From NCBI GenBank assembly GCA_963579025.1, contig CAUZFZ010000182.1, positions 1-19,324 on the forward strand: a stretch of 19,324 nt of DNA. The letters are read 5' to 3'. The notes under the pieces are model-generated. The model was not told the origin of the DNA. It ran no database searches and worked only from the letters and a program-made list of their open reading frames with translations. Positions 1-7,126 of this stretch are shown piece by piece (the first letter of the stretch is position 1; every line of letters starts with the position of its first letter). This DNA is from CAUZFZ01 sp963579025. GTDB taxonomy: Bacteria; Planctomycetota; Planctomycetia; Planctomycetales; Planctomycetaceae. Both the position numbers and the translations under genes were made by a program.

Positions 1-127
1 TTTCTTCTAGTTTCTTCTAGTTTCTTCTAGTTTCTTCTAGTTTCTTCTAGTTTCTTCTAGTTTCTTCTAGTTTCTTCTAGTTTCTTCTAGTTTCTTCTAG
101 TTTCTTCTAGTTTCTTCTAGTTTCTTC
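1..127 (+). repeat. Tandem array of a 10-base unit (TTTCTTCTAG)
   Basis: Twelve exact head-to-tail copies of TTTCTTCTAG fill positions 1-120, and a partial thirteenth (TTTCTTC) ends at 127. The array starts at the window edge, so its true length is unknown. It is polypyrimidine-rich on this strand and contains a CTAG tetranucleotide in every unit. Related copies in the opposite orientation occur at 3601-3636, so the three genes between them are bracketed by inverted versions of one motif. There is no spacer structure, so it is not a CRISPR array. Confidence 0.97.
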
Positions 128-208
128 GGTTCGCTCGCCAATTGAGGAAATTGAGGAGAAGGCTGGCTGGCGACTTCAGAAATCGATCGAGATGTCGTCT
201 TAAACTGA

Positions 209-236
209 TTGCAGGTCCAAATTCGAACAGTATAGT
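209..236 (+). promoter_or_regulatory. Candidate sigma-70-type promoter for the 343 gene
   Basis: TTGCAG (209-214) and TATAGT (231-236) are separated by 16 bases and match 4/6 and 5/6 of the housekeeping -35 and -10 consensus. The pair lies between the tandem array and the first gene, leaving a leader of roughly 100 bases before the ATG at 343. This is pattern matching only; planctomycete promoters are poorly defined. Confidence 0.35.
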
Positions 237-342
237 ATTTTGTGCATGGTAGCGGCGTTTTCAGTTGTGATCGGATTGATGATATCGAACCCAATTCCAT
301 CACGAACCGGCATCCATCGAGTCAGCAAGTGAGGACGAGTTC

Positions 343-1680
343 ATGTCCGAACAGTTCGAAGCCTTGGTCACGATTACGAAAACGGGTTCACCTGACGTCA
401 CTGTTCGACTCGACGCCGATACAGGACAGATCACACTTGGCGGCCAGTCGACGAATGGCGAGATCGTCCTCCAGGACAACTCTGGCGACACGAGAATTCT
501 TCTGAATGCCGAGGGCCAGGCGCTGACCATTCAGCGAGGCGATGGCACACATGTTGTTGAGTTAGGCCCCCATGGCGACCTCATCCTTGGTGGCGGCTCG
601 GACCGGACTCCTGCCGGCGGCCAGGATGGTGACCTCGTGATCAATTCGGCCAGTGGAGATGCCACGATTCATCTCGACGGTAGTGCCATGGGGCGTTTCG
701 GAGGTTCTGGTGCCGACGGGCGCGCCACCTTCTTTCGGGCTGAAGAAACGAGTCCAGGGCCGGACACTAAGGCGACGATCTACGTCAATGGCGACCGCGG
801 CAACATTCGTCTGGGCGGCAACGACGTGGATGGCAGAATGGCATTCTTTCAAGCGAAAGTAATAGGCACTGACCTCTACGATTACAATGGCAAGGCCACA
901 GTTCAGATTCAGGGATCTAACGGTGACATAAGACTGGGAGGTAACGGACAGGACGGTGATCTGTTCGTGAACAATGGCAATGGAGATCGGACAATTCAAT
1001 TAGACGGAGAAGGCGCTACGGCACGATTCGGGGGCGCAGGTGCTAACGGACGGGCAACTTTTTTTCACGCTGACGAGGCCAATCCTACGCCCGATACGAA
1101 TGCTACAATCTACGTGAACGGCGAACGCGGGAACATTCGCCTGGGTGGCAATGGAGTCGATGGACGGATGGCATTCTTCCGTTCGGCGGAAACAGGGACT
1201 GATCTGTATGATTACGACGGCAAGGCCTCGATTCAGCTACAGGGGTCGACTGGGGACATCATCCTGCAGAATGCCGACTGTGCAGAAGACTTTGACGTCT
1301 GCCCGAACGCCGACGCGGAGCCTGGCACGGTGATGGTCATTAACGCTGATGGAAGGCTTGAACCGAGTACCATGGCGTATGACAAACGGGTCGCCGGCGT
1401 TGTTTCCGGAGCGGGCGAATATCAGCCGGGTCTTGTGCTGGATCGGCACAGCGATAGAGAGGACAGGCTTCCTATTGCGATGCTGGGTAAGGTGTACTGC
1501 CAGGCCGATGCAGACATCGAACCGATTGGGGTCGGGGACCTGCTGACGACTTCGCCGACGTGCGGCCATGCAATGCGTGCACTCGATCCGTCAAAGGCGT
1601 TCGGCACTGTGATCGGCAAGGCTCTGAAGCCACTGGGATCCGGGCAATCCATGATCCCGATTCTCGTTACTCTCCAGTAG
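343..1680 (+). CDS. Beta-repeat protein with tail-fibre-like C-terminal domain
   Basis: This is a 445-residue glycine/aspartate-rich protein of unknown function. Residues 20-310 are short beta-like strands of the type 'GDI.LGG', consistent with a solenoid or fibre. They include a long internal duplication: residues 94-200 and 203-310 align almost end to end, sharing the motifs RFGG, GRATFF, ATIYVNG, RGNIRLGGN, VDGRMAFF and GTDLYDY. Residues 325-445 (PGTVMVI, YDKRVAGVVSG, VGDLLTTSPTCGHAM, GTVIGKALKPL, IPILVTLQ) resemble C-terminal domains that end many repeat-rich bacterial and phage-fibre-like proteins, related in look to self-cleaving chaperone domains; I infer this from memory. No signal peptide or membrane segment is visible. 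The ATG is supported by GAGGA at 331-335 with a 7-base spacer. It is first in a same-strand group with the 1744 and 2522 genes. The CDS itself is secure; function and localisation are not. Confidence 0.85.
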   Translation: MSEQFEALVTITKTGSPDVTVRLDADTGQITLGGQSTNGEIVLQDNSGDTRILLNAEGQALTIQRGDGTHVVELGPHGDLILGGGSDRTPAGGQDGDLVINSASGDATIHLDGSAMGRFGGSGADGRATFFRAEETSPGPDTKATIYVNGDRGNIRLGGNDVDGRMAFFQAKVIGTDLYDYNGKATVQIQGSNGDIRLGGNGQDGDLFVNNGNGDRTIQLDGEGATARFGGAGANGRATFFHADEANPTPDTNATIYVNGERGNIRLGGNGVDGRMAFFRSAETGTDLYDYDGKASIQLQGSTGDIILQNADCAEDFDVCPNADAEPGTVMVINADGRLEPSTMAYDKRVAGVVSGAGEYQPGLVLDRHSDREDRLPIAMLGKVYCQADADIEPIGVGDLLTTSPTCGHAMRALDPSKAFGTVIGKALKPLGSGQSMIPILVTLQ

Positions 1681-1743
1681 CGTTGCCGCAAGTGAGCCGT
1701 TCTGACAGTGTGCATCGGCGTCCTTTAGTGATGGGTCCGTGTT

Positions 1744-2499
1744 ATGGCATCTCTTCGAAGTCAGGCAGCGTGTATTGGACTGTCGGGCAGGATTTCCGTC
1801 ATTCGGAATTTCTTTGGTTACGCATCTCCCCCGCCTTGGAACCTCGCGGGGTCACAGACTGGGCTTCCGCAATCCCTTTCCCTTCTTGCGCAGATGCAGC
1901 GACTGAAACTTCCTCATTTCCATTTGAACGGCGTACGAGTTGGCACGGATGCCAGCGATCTGATGGAGCCAAGTGACGAGCAGAATCTGGACTGTGCCGT
2001 ACAGTTGTGCCGCGACATTTTTGCCGCAGCAGGCATCGGCGTCGGACGATTCGAGCGAAACTGGTGGATCCCGCTGTCGGACAACACTGGCTTCGACATT
2101 CTTGATGACAAATGCGAAGCTGAAGACCTTGTCGATGAATATACTGTGCCGAACGACGGGGTGGATGTGTTCTTCGTCGATGTATTCGTTGATCCAGACA
2201 CGGCCGGAATACTTGGCTATTTCCCGAAAAACGGTGACGGCGTTGTCGTTGAATCTCGCAGCAGCACATTTCTCGGCACGGCACGCACTATGGCACACGA
2301 ACTTGGCCACCTGCTTGGTGGCCTTGGAGACAATGACGTCGAGGTCGGTGGCAATCCGGATCCCACGAACCTGTTGTCTCAAACCCAATTCGCCGCAACC
2401 CAACCGGACAACCAGGTCGCGATTCCTGGTTCTACCAGTCTTAATGTAAATCAGGTTAATGACATCAAGGGCCACGCTAATATCAAGCCGCCCTGTTAG
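1744..2499 (+). CDS. Putative zinc metalloprotease (HELGH zincin)
   Basis: The 251-residue product carries ARTMAHELGHLLGG at residues 180-193. H185-E186-x-x-H189 gives two zinc ligands and the catalytic glutamate of zincins. The metzincin pattern HExxHxxGxxH/D would put the third ligand at 195, but that residue is Gly; Asp196 and Asp198 lie close by. NPDPTNLL at 204-211 looks like the segment that forms the Met-turn in related families, with Leu in place of Met. Residues 55-150 look like a conserved alpha/beta N-terminal part of the domain. The first 50 residues are poorly convincing and no good ribosome binding site precedes the ATG at 1744, so the true start may be further in. There is no evident signal peptide. 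The gene lies 63 bases after the 343 gene and 22 bases before the next, suggesting co-transcription. The protease call is an inference from the motif. Confidence 0.7.
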   Translation: MASLRSQAACIGLSGRISVIRNFFGYASPPPWNLAGSQTGLPQSLSLLAQMQRLKLPHFHLNGVRVGTDASDLMEPSDEQNLDCAVQLCRDIFAAAGIGVGRFERNWWIPLSDNTGFDILDDKCEAEDLVDEYTVPNDGVDVFFVDVFVDPDTAGILGYFPKNGDGVVVESRSSTFLGTARTMAHELGHLLGGLGDNDVEVGGNPDPTNLLSQTQFAATQPDNQVAIPGSTSLNVNQVNDIKGHANIKPPC

Positions 2500-2521
2500 T
2501 CAGGCGGTTGAGGACTTCATT

Positions 2522-3529
2522 ATGGTTGATCGCAGAAGAAAAGCTGACCAATTGCGTGATTGCGTGATTGGACGCGACGCATCCATGTCTCGTGGACAGG
2601 CTTTTGCTGTTCTGGCGACGACGTCCCGGCCGGATCGAGAGTCGCTGCTGGCTTCGGTCATCAGGGACCCTGCCGAACGGAGCAGCACGCGCACTGCCGC
2701 CGCCATCGCTTTGGGCAGGATCGAAACCCGGGATGCTGAGCAGTTGCTGATTCAGTGCATTAAGGCTGTGGATCACCGCACGCTCCAGGAAGTCTTGCGC
2801 TCGCTGGGGCACATTGGGAGACTTGATGCTCTGGCTGCCATCGAATCCCTCAGGCTTCCACCAAGCCATCCAGCAGGAGAAGCGGCCCGGTTTGCCACGA
2901 CGCTGATTGCGCACCGGTTTGGCCTGGAAGGTCGAGACTGGCATCAGCCATCACCAGAACAGTTCCTGCCTCCTCCCGAGCAGGACTTCGACAGGATGGA
3001 TGTCCAGCCATCCCCTGCAGAACATTCACGGCAGGTTCTGGCAGACCTCGGCCGATATCCACACGGCGTACAGCTTGACCCAAACAGGATGCTGCTGGTC
3101 CATTGCGGAGGCAACGTCAACACGCTCTGCATGAATTCAGAGTTCGCCAACGCCGAAAGTGTGCATCGCATCCGGGACCGAAAGACCCTGTTAGGAATCG
3201 TGGCATTGCAGTCGCCGGAATCGGGCCATCATTCTGTGTGTTTCCTGATACTGACGGCACCTTCACAAAGTGGCGACGAGATCAATATTATGGTGCCGCG
3301 GTGCTCGGGCAAGCTGGCCCTGGCCGGCTCCACGCACCTGGTTGCGGGGGGGATCCAATTCGCTCTCCGCTCCATCAGGTGGCCGGGCAGCGTTGCAATG
3401 GATGTCCAGGGGACTCTTCGCTTTGACGGCTCAATCGCGTTGACAACGGCGACAGCGTCAAGACATCGGGAACCGCGACGTCGCCCCGCACGTGCAGTCG
3501 ATCCTCGTCCGATGGGATGCGAATCCTGA
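2522..3529 (+). CDS. HEAT-repeat protein, probably frameshifted near its 3' end
   Basis: The start at 2522 is preferred over the upstream ATG at 2459 because GAGGA (2510-2514) sits 7 bases before it, the same arrangement as at the 343 gene. The 335-residue product has helical HEAT-like repeats around residues 37-110 (DRESLLASVIRD, TRTAAAIALGRI, TLQEVLRSLGHIGRLDALAAIESL), which usually serve protein binding. Residues 165-310 form an unrecognised, more beta-rich region (NRMLLVHCGGNV, HSVCFLILTAP, EINIMVPRCSGKLAL). The last 25 or so residues are Arg/Pro-rich and out of character. The alternative frame 3444-3596 instead encodes a plausible globular tail, so the gene probably ran to 3596 before a frameshift. 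No signal peptide or transmembrane segment. Function unknown. Confidence 0.7.
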   Translation: MVDRRRKADQLRDCVIGRDASMSRGQAFAVLATTSRPDRESLLASVIRDPAERSSTRTAAAIALGRIETRDAEQLLIQCIKAVDHRTLQEVLRSLGHIGRLDALAAIESLRLPPSHPAGEAARFATTLIAHRFGLEGRDWHQPSPEQFLPPPEQDFDRMDVQPSPAEHSRQVLADLGRYPHGVQLDPNRMLLVHCGGNVNTLCMNSEFANAESVHRIRDRKTLLGIVALQSPESGHHSVCFLILTAPSQSGDEINIMVPRCSGKLALAGSTHLVAGGIQFALRSIRWPGSVAMDVQGTLRFDGSIALTTATASRHREPRRRPARAVDPRPMGCES

Positions 3530-3596
3530 CTCCCTGCACTTCGTCGGCCGCGAATCTCCCGAGTTCCTCGCCAGTGGATGGAAACTTGGAAACTGA
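3444..3596 (+). other. Out-of-frame probable 3' end of the HEAT-repeat gene
   Basis: One frame later than the 2522 gene, this stretch is open to the TGA at 3594-3596 and reads as protein-like sequence: DIGNRDVAPHVQ, then SILVRWDANPDSLHFVG, then RESPEFLASGWKLGN. Most codons here end in G or C, whereas the 2522 frame over the same bases is Arg/Pro-rich with mixed third positions. That frame also has a TGA at 3441-3443, so a shift must lie after it, probably within 3444-3465. It ends just before the short repeats at 3601. A sequencing error, a real mutation and recoding cannot be told apart here. Confidence 0.5.
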
Positions 3597-3600
3597 GTGA

Positions 3601-3636
3601 GAAGAAACTAGAGAAGAAACTAGGAGAAGAAACTAG
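3601..3636 (-). repeat. Three degenerate inverted copies of the left-edge repeat
   Basis: GAAGAAACTAG occurs at 3601-3611, 3613-3623 and 3626-3636. This is the reverse complement of the repeat unit that fills 1-127, in circular permutation. The copies are spaced by 12-13 bases instead of 10. They lie just after the apparent end of the HEAT-repeat gene and about 80 bases before the transposase start. Confidence 0.85.
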
Positions 3637-3718
3637 GACAGGCATTGTAATTGGCGTTCCGTCGGGGTACACGTCGACATTCAAGGGTGTGCAGCGTTTC
3701 CAGACGGGGGTATTTGCG

Positions 3719-4747
3719 ATGACGATGGCTCGGAAGACTCTGGTGGATTCTTCGGTGACTCCGTATTACCACTGCATCTCTCGGTGTGTGCGGCGTGCGT
3801 TTCTGTGTGGAGAGGGGTGTGAGCACCGCAAGCAGTGGGTGGAAGACCGGTTGCAGGAACTGGCCGGGATCTTTGCGATTGAAGTGTGTGCTTATGCTGT
3901 GCTGGATAACCATCTGCATGTTGTGCTGCGGCTGAACGATGGGGTCGCTGCGGGGTGGTCGGACGAAGAGGTGGTGCGCCGCTGGGGGCGCCTGTTTCCA
4001 CCAAGGGGGAAGGACCGGAAGCCGCTTGAAGTTACAACGGCGTGGGTCAACGACCGGTTGCAGGATGCGGCGTGGGTGGCGAGTGCTCGGGAGCGGCTGA
4101 ACTCGCTGGGGTGGTTCATGAAGTGCCTGAAGGAACCGCTGGCGCGGCAGGCCAATTTCGAGGACAAGTGCAAAGGCACGTTCTGGGAAGCGCGGTACAA
4201 GAGCATTGCGATCCTCGATGAAGAAGCTCTGCTGACCACTCTGGCGTATGTGGACCTGAATCCGCTGGCCGCGGGGATGGCGCGGACTCCGGAGACATCG
4301 GCTCACACATCAGTGAAGGCTCGCGTGGAAGACTGCCGGACGCGAGGCGTGCTGGAGGAAGTCGCGGACCAGCCATCCGATCACACGCGTCTGGATCAGA
4401 ATCTGGAGGACGAATCGTTCTGGCTGGCTCCGATCGAGGAGCGTCGGGAACGTGGCGGAGAGCGGGCGGGGATCACATCGCAGGTGAATCTGGCGAGCTA
4501 TCTGCGACTGCTGGACTGGTCAGCGCGGCTGTTGCGGCCGGGGAAGTCGCAGATGCCGTTCGAGGTGGCGGGCATTCTGGAGCGTCTGGGGAGCAGCGCT
4601 GATGTGTGGCGTGATCGACTGGAACGTCTACGGCGTCGCGACCGTCTGTACGGCGTGGTGTTCGCGACAAACCGCGCCTCGATCAACCGTCTCGCCGAGA
4701 CCCGAGGAGTGAAGAAGCTGAGCAACGTCACCGGCTGTCCGGACTGA
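3719..4747 (+). CDS. IS200-like / REP-associated tyrosine transposase (RAYT)
   Basis: The 342-residue product has the Y1-transposase layout. Near the N-terminus is YYHCISRCVRRAF (16-28), followed by the HUH metal-binding motif as NHLHVVLR (64-71, His65 and His67), FWEARYKS (155-162) and LAYVDLNPLAAG (175-186), where Tyr177 is the likely catalytic tyrosine. A long C-terminal extension (190-342) contains helical, basic segments. These enzymes cut and join single-stranded DNA; RAYT members are tied to palindromic REP-type repeats rather than to a mobile insertion sequence of their own. The start at 3719 is chosen because GGGGG (3706-3710) precedes it; the open frame reaches back to 3578, but that part overlaps the short repeats. 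ATG at 3725 is an alternative. Use of G-ending codons (gtg, gcg, ctg) looks stronger than in the cassette upstream. It appears intact. Confidence 0.9.
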   Translation: MTMARKTLVDSSVTPYYHCISRCVRRAFLCGEGCEHRKQWVEDRLQELAGIFAIEVCAYAVLDNHLHVVLRLNDGVAAGWSDEEVVRRWGRLFPPRGKDRKPLEVTTAWVNDRLQDAAWVASARERLNSLGWFMKCLKEPLARQANFEDKCKGTFWEARYKSIAILDEEALLTTLAYVDLNPLAAGMARTPETSAHTSVKARVEDCRTRGVLEEVADQPSDHTRLDQNLEDESFWLAPIEERRERGGERAGITSQVNLASYLRLLDWSARLLRPGKSQMPFEVAGILERLGSSADVWRDRLERLRRRDRLYGVVFATNRASINRLAETRGVKKLSNVTGCPD

Positions 4748-5130
4748 GCCCGGCAAAGACGGTGACCGCCCCGACGCATTTCTGGCCGCGCCCCAAGCTG
4801 GTAGAGTCGATGTCCCGGCGCGGAGTCACTTCCACGGCGTCCTGAGTGCATGCGACGTCTTACCTCGCCGTATTCGAATTCCATCCCCGAATTCGGACGT
4901 TTCGGAAGGCGTCGAGCCCTTGCAGCATCGACCATCGACTGTCCGCATTCTCTGCCAGGGCACTTATATGATGGCTTTTCCATGCCTGTCCGAACTGATT
5001 TGCAATGCGGTCCGGCGAACGGACGGTTGCGGGGCGAACCGGGCAACACGCAGTCAGCAAAGGAGCGTCTTCGAACGCACGTTGTCACAATTAACGGTAC
5101 GATTTGAAGACAACTCTCTGGAGCATTCGT
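4748..5130. other. Intergenic region, no gene recognised
   Basis: No open frame here looks coding. A small stem-loop is visible at 4875-4895 (CGAATTC, 7-base loop, GAATTCG), without a T-run, so it is not a standard terminator. GTCACCG at 4727-4733 and CGGTGAC at 4760-4766 form another short inverted pair spanning the transposase stop codon. I could not find a convincing promoter for the downstream gene. Confidence 0.5.
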
Positions 5131-7092
5131 GTGGCAAACGGCACTGGTTCACGACTTCCTGCCTACTCGGTCGTTGGAGTCATACTGATTCTTGTCGGGG
5201 TCGGCCTCCGTGCCGTAATTCTTCCGTCATCGGAAGCTGACCCGGACGCGATCGGCTTCGGCGTCGAGAAATCCAGGATGGTCGAGGCGGAAGGCGTCAT
5301 TCTGAAGCTGACGCCGATTCTGAAGAGCGAACTCGCTCACAGTGTTATGAATCTGCGTCTACCCGACGCGCTGACGCGGTCGCGGTTTGCCGACACCGTC
5401 GATGTTGCCGGCCTGAGAGACACTGCCCCACACGAGTCCGGCAGTATCGAGCGACTGGCTCTCCGCATGTTCAACTGGCAGGTGGTCCAGGCGGCCGAAC
5501 TGTGCATCGAACGAGACACTCTGCGTTTATGGGTGCCGCTGTTTGAGACGGTCGACTATTTCGAACGAGCCGGGTTTTCAATCGTGCGTGGCGAATTCGA
5601 CGCAGAGCGGCCGGACCGTATTCACACAGAAGTCAGCTTTGAGGGCACCGCTCGCGACCCGAACGGGCAACTTCTACTCGTCGAAGCGAAGCAGGTGCTC
5701 ACCTGGCAGCCGACCGTCAGCAAGCCCCGCGATACCAGTGCGTCGGACCACGAGAGCACATCTCCTGCCGAGACAGACTGGCAGCTTGTCGGCTGGCATC
5801 AAGAGTCGATGAAAACGACGGCCGCCGAGACGCCGCTGTTTGCGAAGTCGCTCGATGCTCTAGTGCCGGATCCAGCACTGCGGGCACGGCTGCGGCATAG
5901 TCAACATGAGGACTTCATCCTCAATAAGTACGCAGCCCTGGTGGGGAAACGTGCGTGGACTCCGCCGCATCCTGACTTTGCATTCGTTTCGCAGGATCGG
6001 CATCCGGCGGTGTCGGTGGTCGACTTTGATGATGACGGGCTCGACGACCTGTACGTGATGGCTCGCTGGGGACGGAACATTCTGCTGCACAATCGCGGCG
6101 GCTGGTTCGAGGACGCGGCACCGAACGTCGGGCTGGATATCGACGGATTCTGTTCGAGTGCCGCCTTCGCCGACTTTGACAACGATGGCGATCCCGACCT
6201 GATGCTCGGCCGCACGCTGCAGCCCAGTCTCTATCTGGTGAATGAAGACGGTCATTTTGTTGATCGATCGGATCAGCTGCCGACAGGCGTCCTGCCATCG
6301 CTGGTCAGCTCGGTGTCGACCGCCGACGTCAACAACGACGGACTGCTGGATGTGTACTTCTCGACGTATGCCGCCCACCTGCTCGAAGACGAGCTGGATT
6401 CGCGGAGGGGCGACGAGAACCGCTTGCTCTCGAGATTTCTCTCTGAGACCGACGCACTGGAACTCGACAATCGCGTCGGCAGCCGGGACTACGATCGGTA
6501 TCTGGCCAATGCCGGACCACCGAATGTGCTACTGATCAACCAGGGCGACGGCCGATTCGCGGTCGCCGACCAGAACAAGACGGCGCAGGGCTGGCGGCAC
6601 ACGTATCAGGCTTCGTGGAGCGACTATGACAACGACGGTGACCCGGACGTGTATCTCGCGAACGACTTTGCCGTCAACACGCTGCTGAGAAACGACGGGC
6701 CGGCAGGATTTGTCGACGTGGCTGAGGAATCCGGCACGACGGATATCGGATTCGGTATGGGCGCGGGCTGGGGCGACTTTGACAACGATGACCGACAGGA
6801 CCTGTATGTCTCCAACATGTTCAGCAAAGCGGGACGCCGCATCACATCGCAATTGAAGAACATCGATGGCCGGTTCGGGCGAATGGCGCACGGCAACTCA
6901 CTGTTCTGTGCGGCGGACGGCGGGTTCCGGAAGGTCTCGGGATTCAGACCGAACGACTTGCATGTCGAGAAAGCCGGCTGGTCCTGGTCCGGACAGTTTG
7001 TCGATGTCGACAACGATGGCTGGCTCGATGTGCATGCCCTGAGTGGCTACTACACGGCGCCGAAGGAGATTGCCGTTCAGGTCGACTTGTGA
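5131..7092 (+). CDS. FG-GAP/VCBS propeller protein, N-terminal part up to an in-frame UGA
   Basis: With the GTG at 5131 as start (GGAG at 5120-5123, 7-base spacer), 653 residues precede the UGA. A TTG start at 5104 is possible but has a poor ribosome binding site. Residues 10-31 are one hydrophobic segment (signal anchor or signal peptide), so the rest probably faces the periplasm or outside. Residues 35-270 form an unrecognised domain. From 298 on come calcium-binding-type loops typical of FG-GAP/VCBS propeller blades: DFDDDGLDDL (298), DFDNDGDPDL (348), DVNNDGLLDV (399), DYDNDGDPDV (498), DFDNDDRQDL (549) and DVDNDGWLDV (625). The last blade runs straight into the UGA at 7090-7092, and the same frame continues with the rest of the propeller and the ASPIC/UnbV domain. 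I therefore read this as the front part of one gene rather than a complete protein. The specific role is unknown. Confidence 0.88.
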   Translation: MANGTGSRLPAYSVVGVILILVGVGLRAVILPSSEADPDAIGFGVEKSRMVEAEGVILKLTPILKSELAHSVMNLRLPDALTRSRFADTVDVAGLRDTAPHESGSIERLALRMFNWQVVQAAELCIERDTLRLWVPLFETVDYFERAGFSIVRGEFDAERPDRIHTEVSFEGTARDPNGQLLLVEAKQVLTWQPTVSKPRDTSASDHESTSPAETDWQLVGWHQESMKTTAAETPLFAKSLDALVPDPALRARLRHSQHEDFILNKYAALVGKRAWTPPHPDFAFVSQDRHPAVSVVDFDDDGLDDLYVMARWGRNILLHNRGGWFEDAAPNVGLDIDGFCSSAAFADFDNDGDPDLMLGRTLQPSLYLVNEDGHFVDRSDQLPTGVLPSLVSSVSTADVNNDGLLDVYFSTYAAHLLEDELDSRRGDENRLLSRFLSETDALELDNRVGSRDYDRYLANAGPPNVLLINQGDGRFAVADQNKTAQGWRHTYQASWSDYDNDGDPDVYLANDFAVNTLLRNDGPAGFVDVAEESGTTDIGFGMGAGWGDFDNDDRQDLYVSNMFSKAGRRITSQLKNIDGRFGRMAHGNSLFCAADGGFRKVSGFRPNDLHVEKAGWSWSGQFVDVDNDGWLDVHALSGYYTAPKEIAVQVDL

Positions 7093-7126
7093 AGTCTGTG
7101 GTGGCGCACGGTCGTGCGACGAGATT
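7090..7126 (+). promoter_or_regulatory. Candidate bacterial SECIS element directly after in-frame UGA
   Basis: The UGA at 7090-7092 is followed by AGUCU (7093-7097), which can pair with AGAUU (7122-7126). Above an asymmetric internal loop, a second helix pairs CGCAC (7105-7109) with GUGCG (7114-7118) around the tetraloop GGUC (7110-7113). The loop begins 18 bases after the UGA. The E. coli fdhF SECIS also closes a GGUC loop with a short GC-rich helix at nearly the same distance, and the general bacterial rule asks for G among the first loop bases and about 16-37 bases of spacing. Pairing was done by eye, without a folding calculation. The 3' arm also covers the only GTG that could start the downstream half independently. 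Confidence 0.6.

Noticed and set aside
1..127. CRISPR array
   Set aside because: Units of 10 bases follow each other with no spacers, and no cas gene is present.
562..999. Long minus-strand open frames opposite the beta-repeat gene and elsewhere (for example 15527-17659)
   Set aside because: They mirror strongly supported plus-strand genes in GC-rich DNA and encode no recognisable domains.
2551..2570. Short direct repeat ATTGCGTG in tandem
   Set aside because: Only two copies and a fragment, inside a coding region (LRDCVIGRD), with no sign of function.
3527..3580. The TGA at 3527-3529 is followed by an open frame that continues into the transposase frame, resembling another recoded UGA
   Set aside because: No SECIS-like hairpin follows, the transposase is a complete family member with its own start, and the 3444-3596 stretch in another frame is a better continuation of the HEAT gene.
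4875..4895. Stem-loop with EcoRI-like arms as a terminator of the transposase gene
   Set aside because: It lies more than 120 bases after the stop, has only 7 bp and no T-run, and its half-sites are themselves palindromic, which makes the match easy to get by chance.
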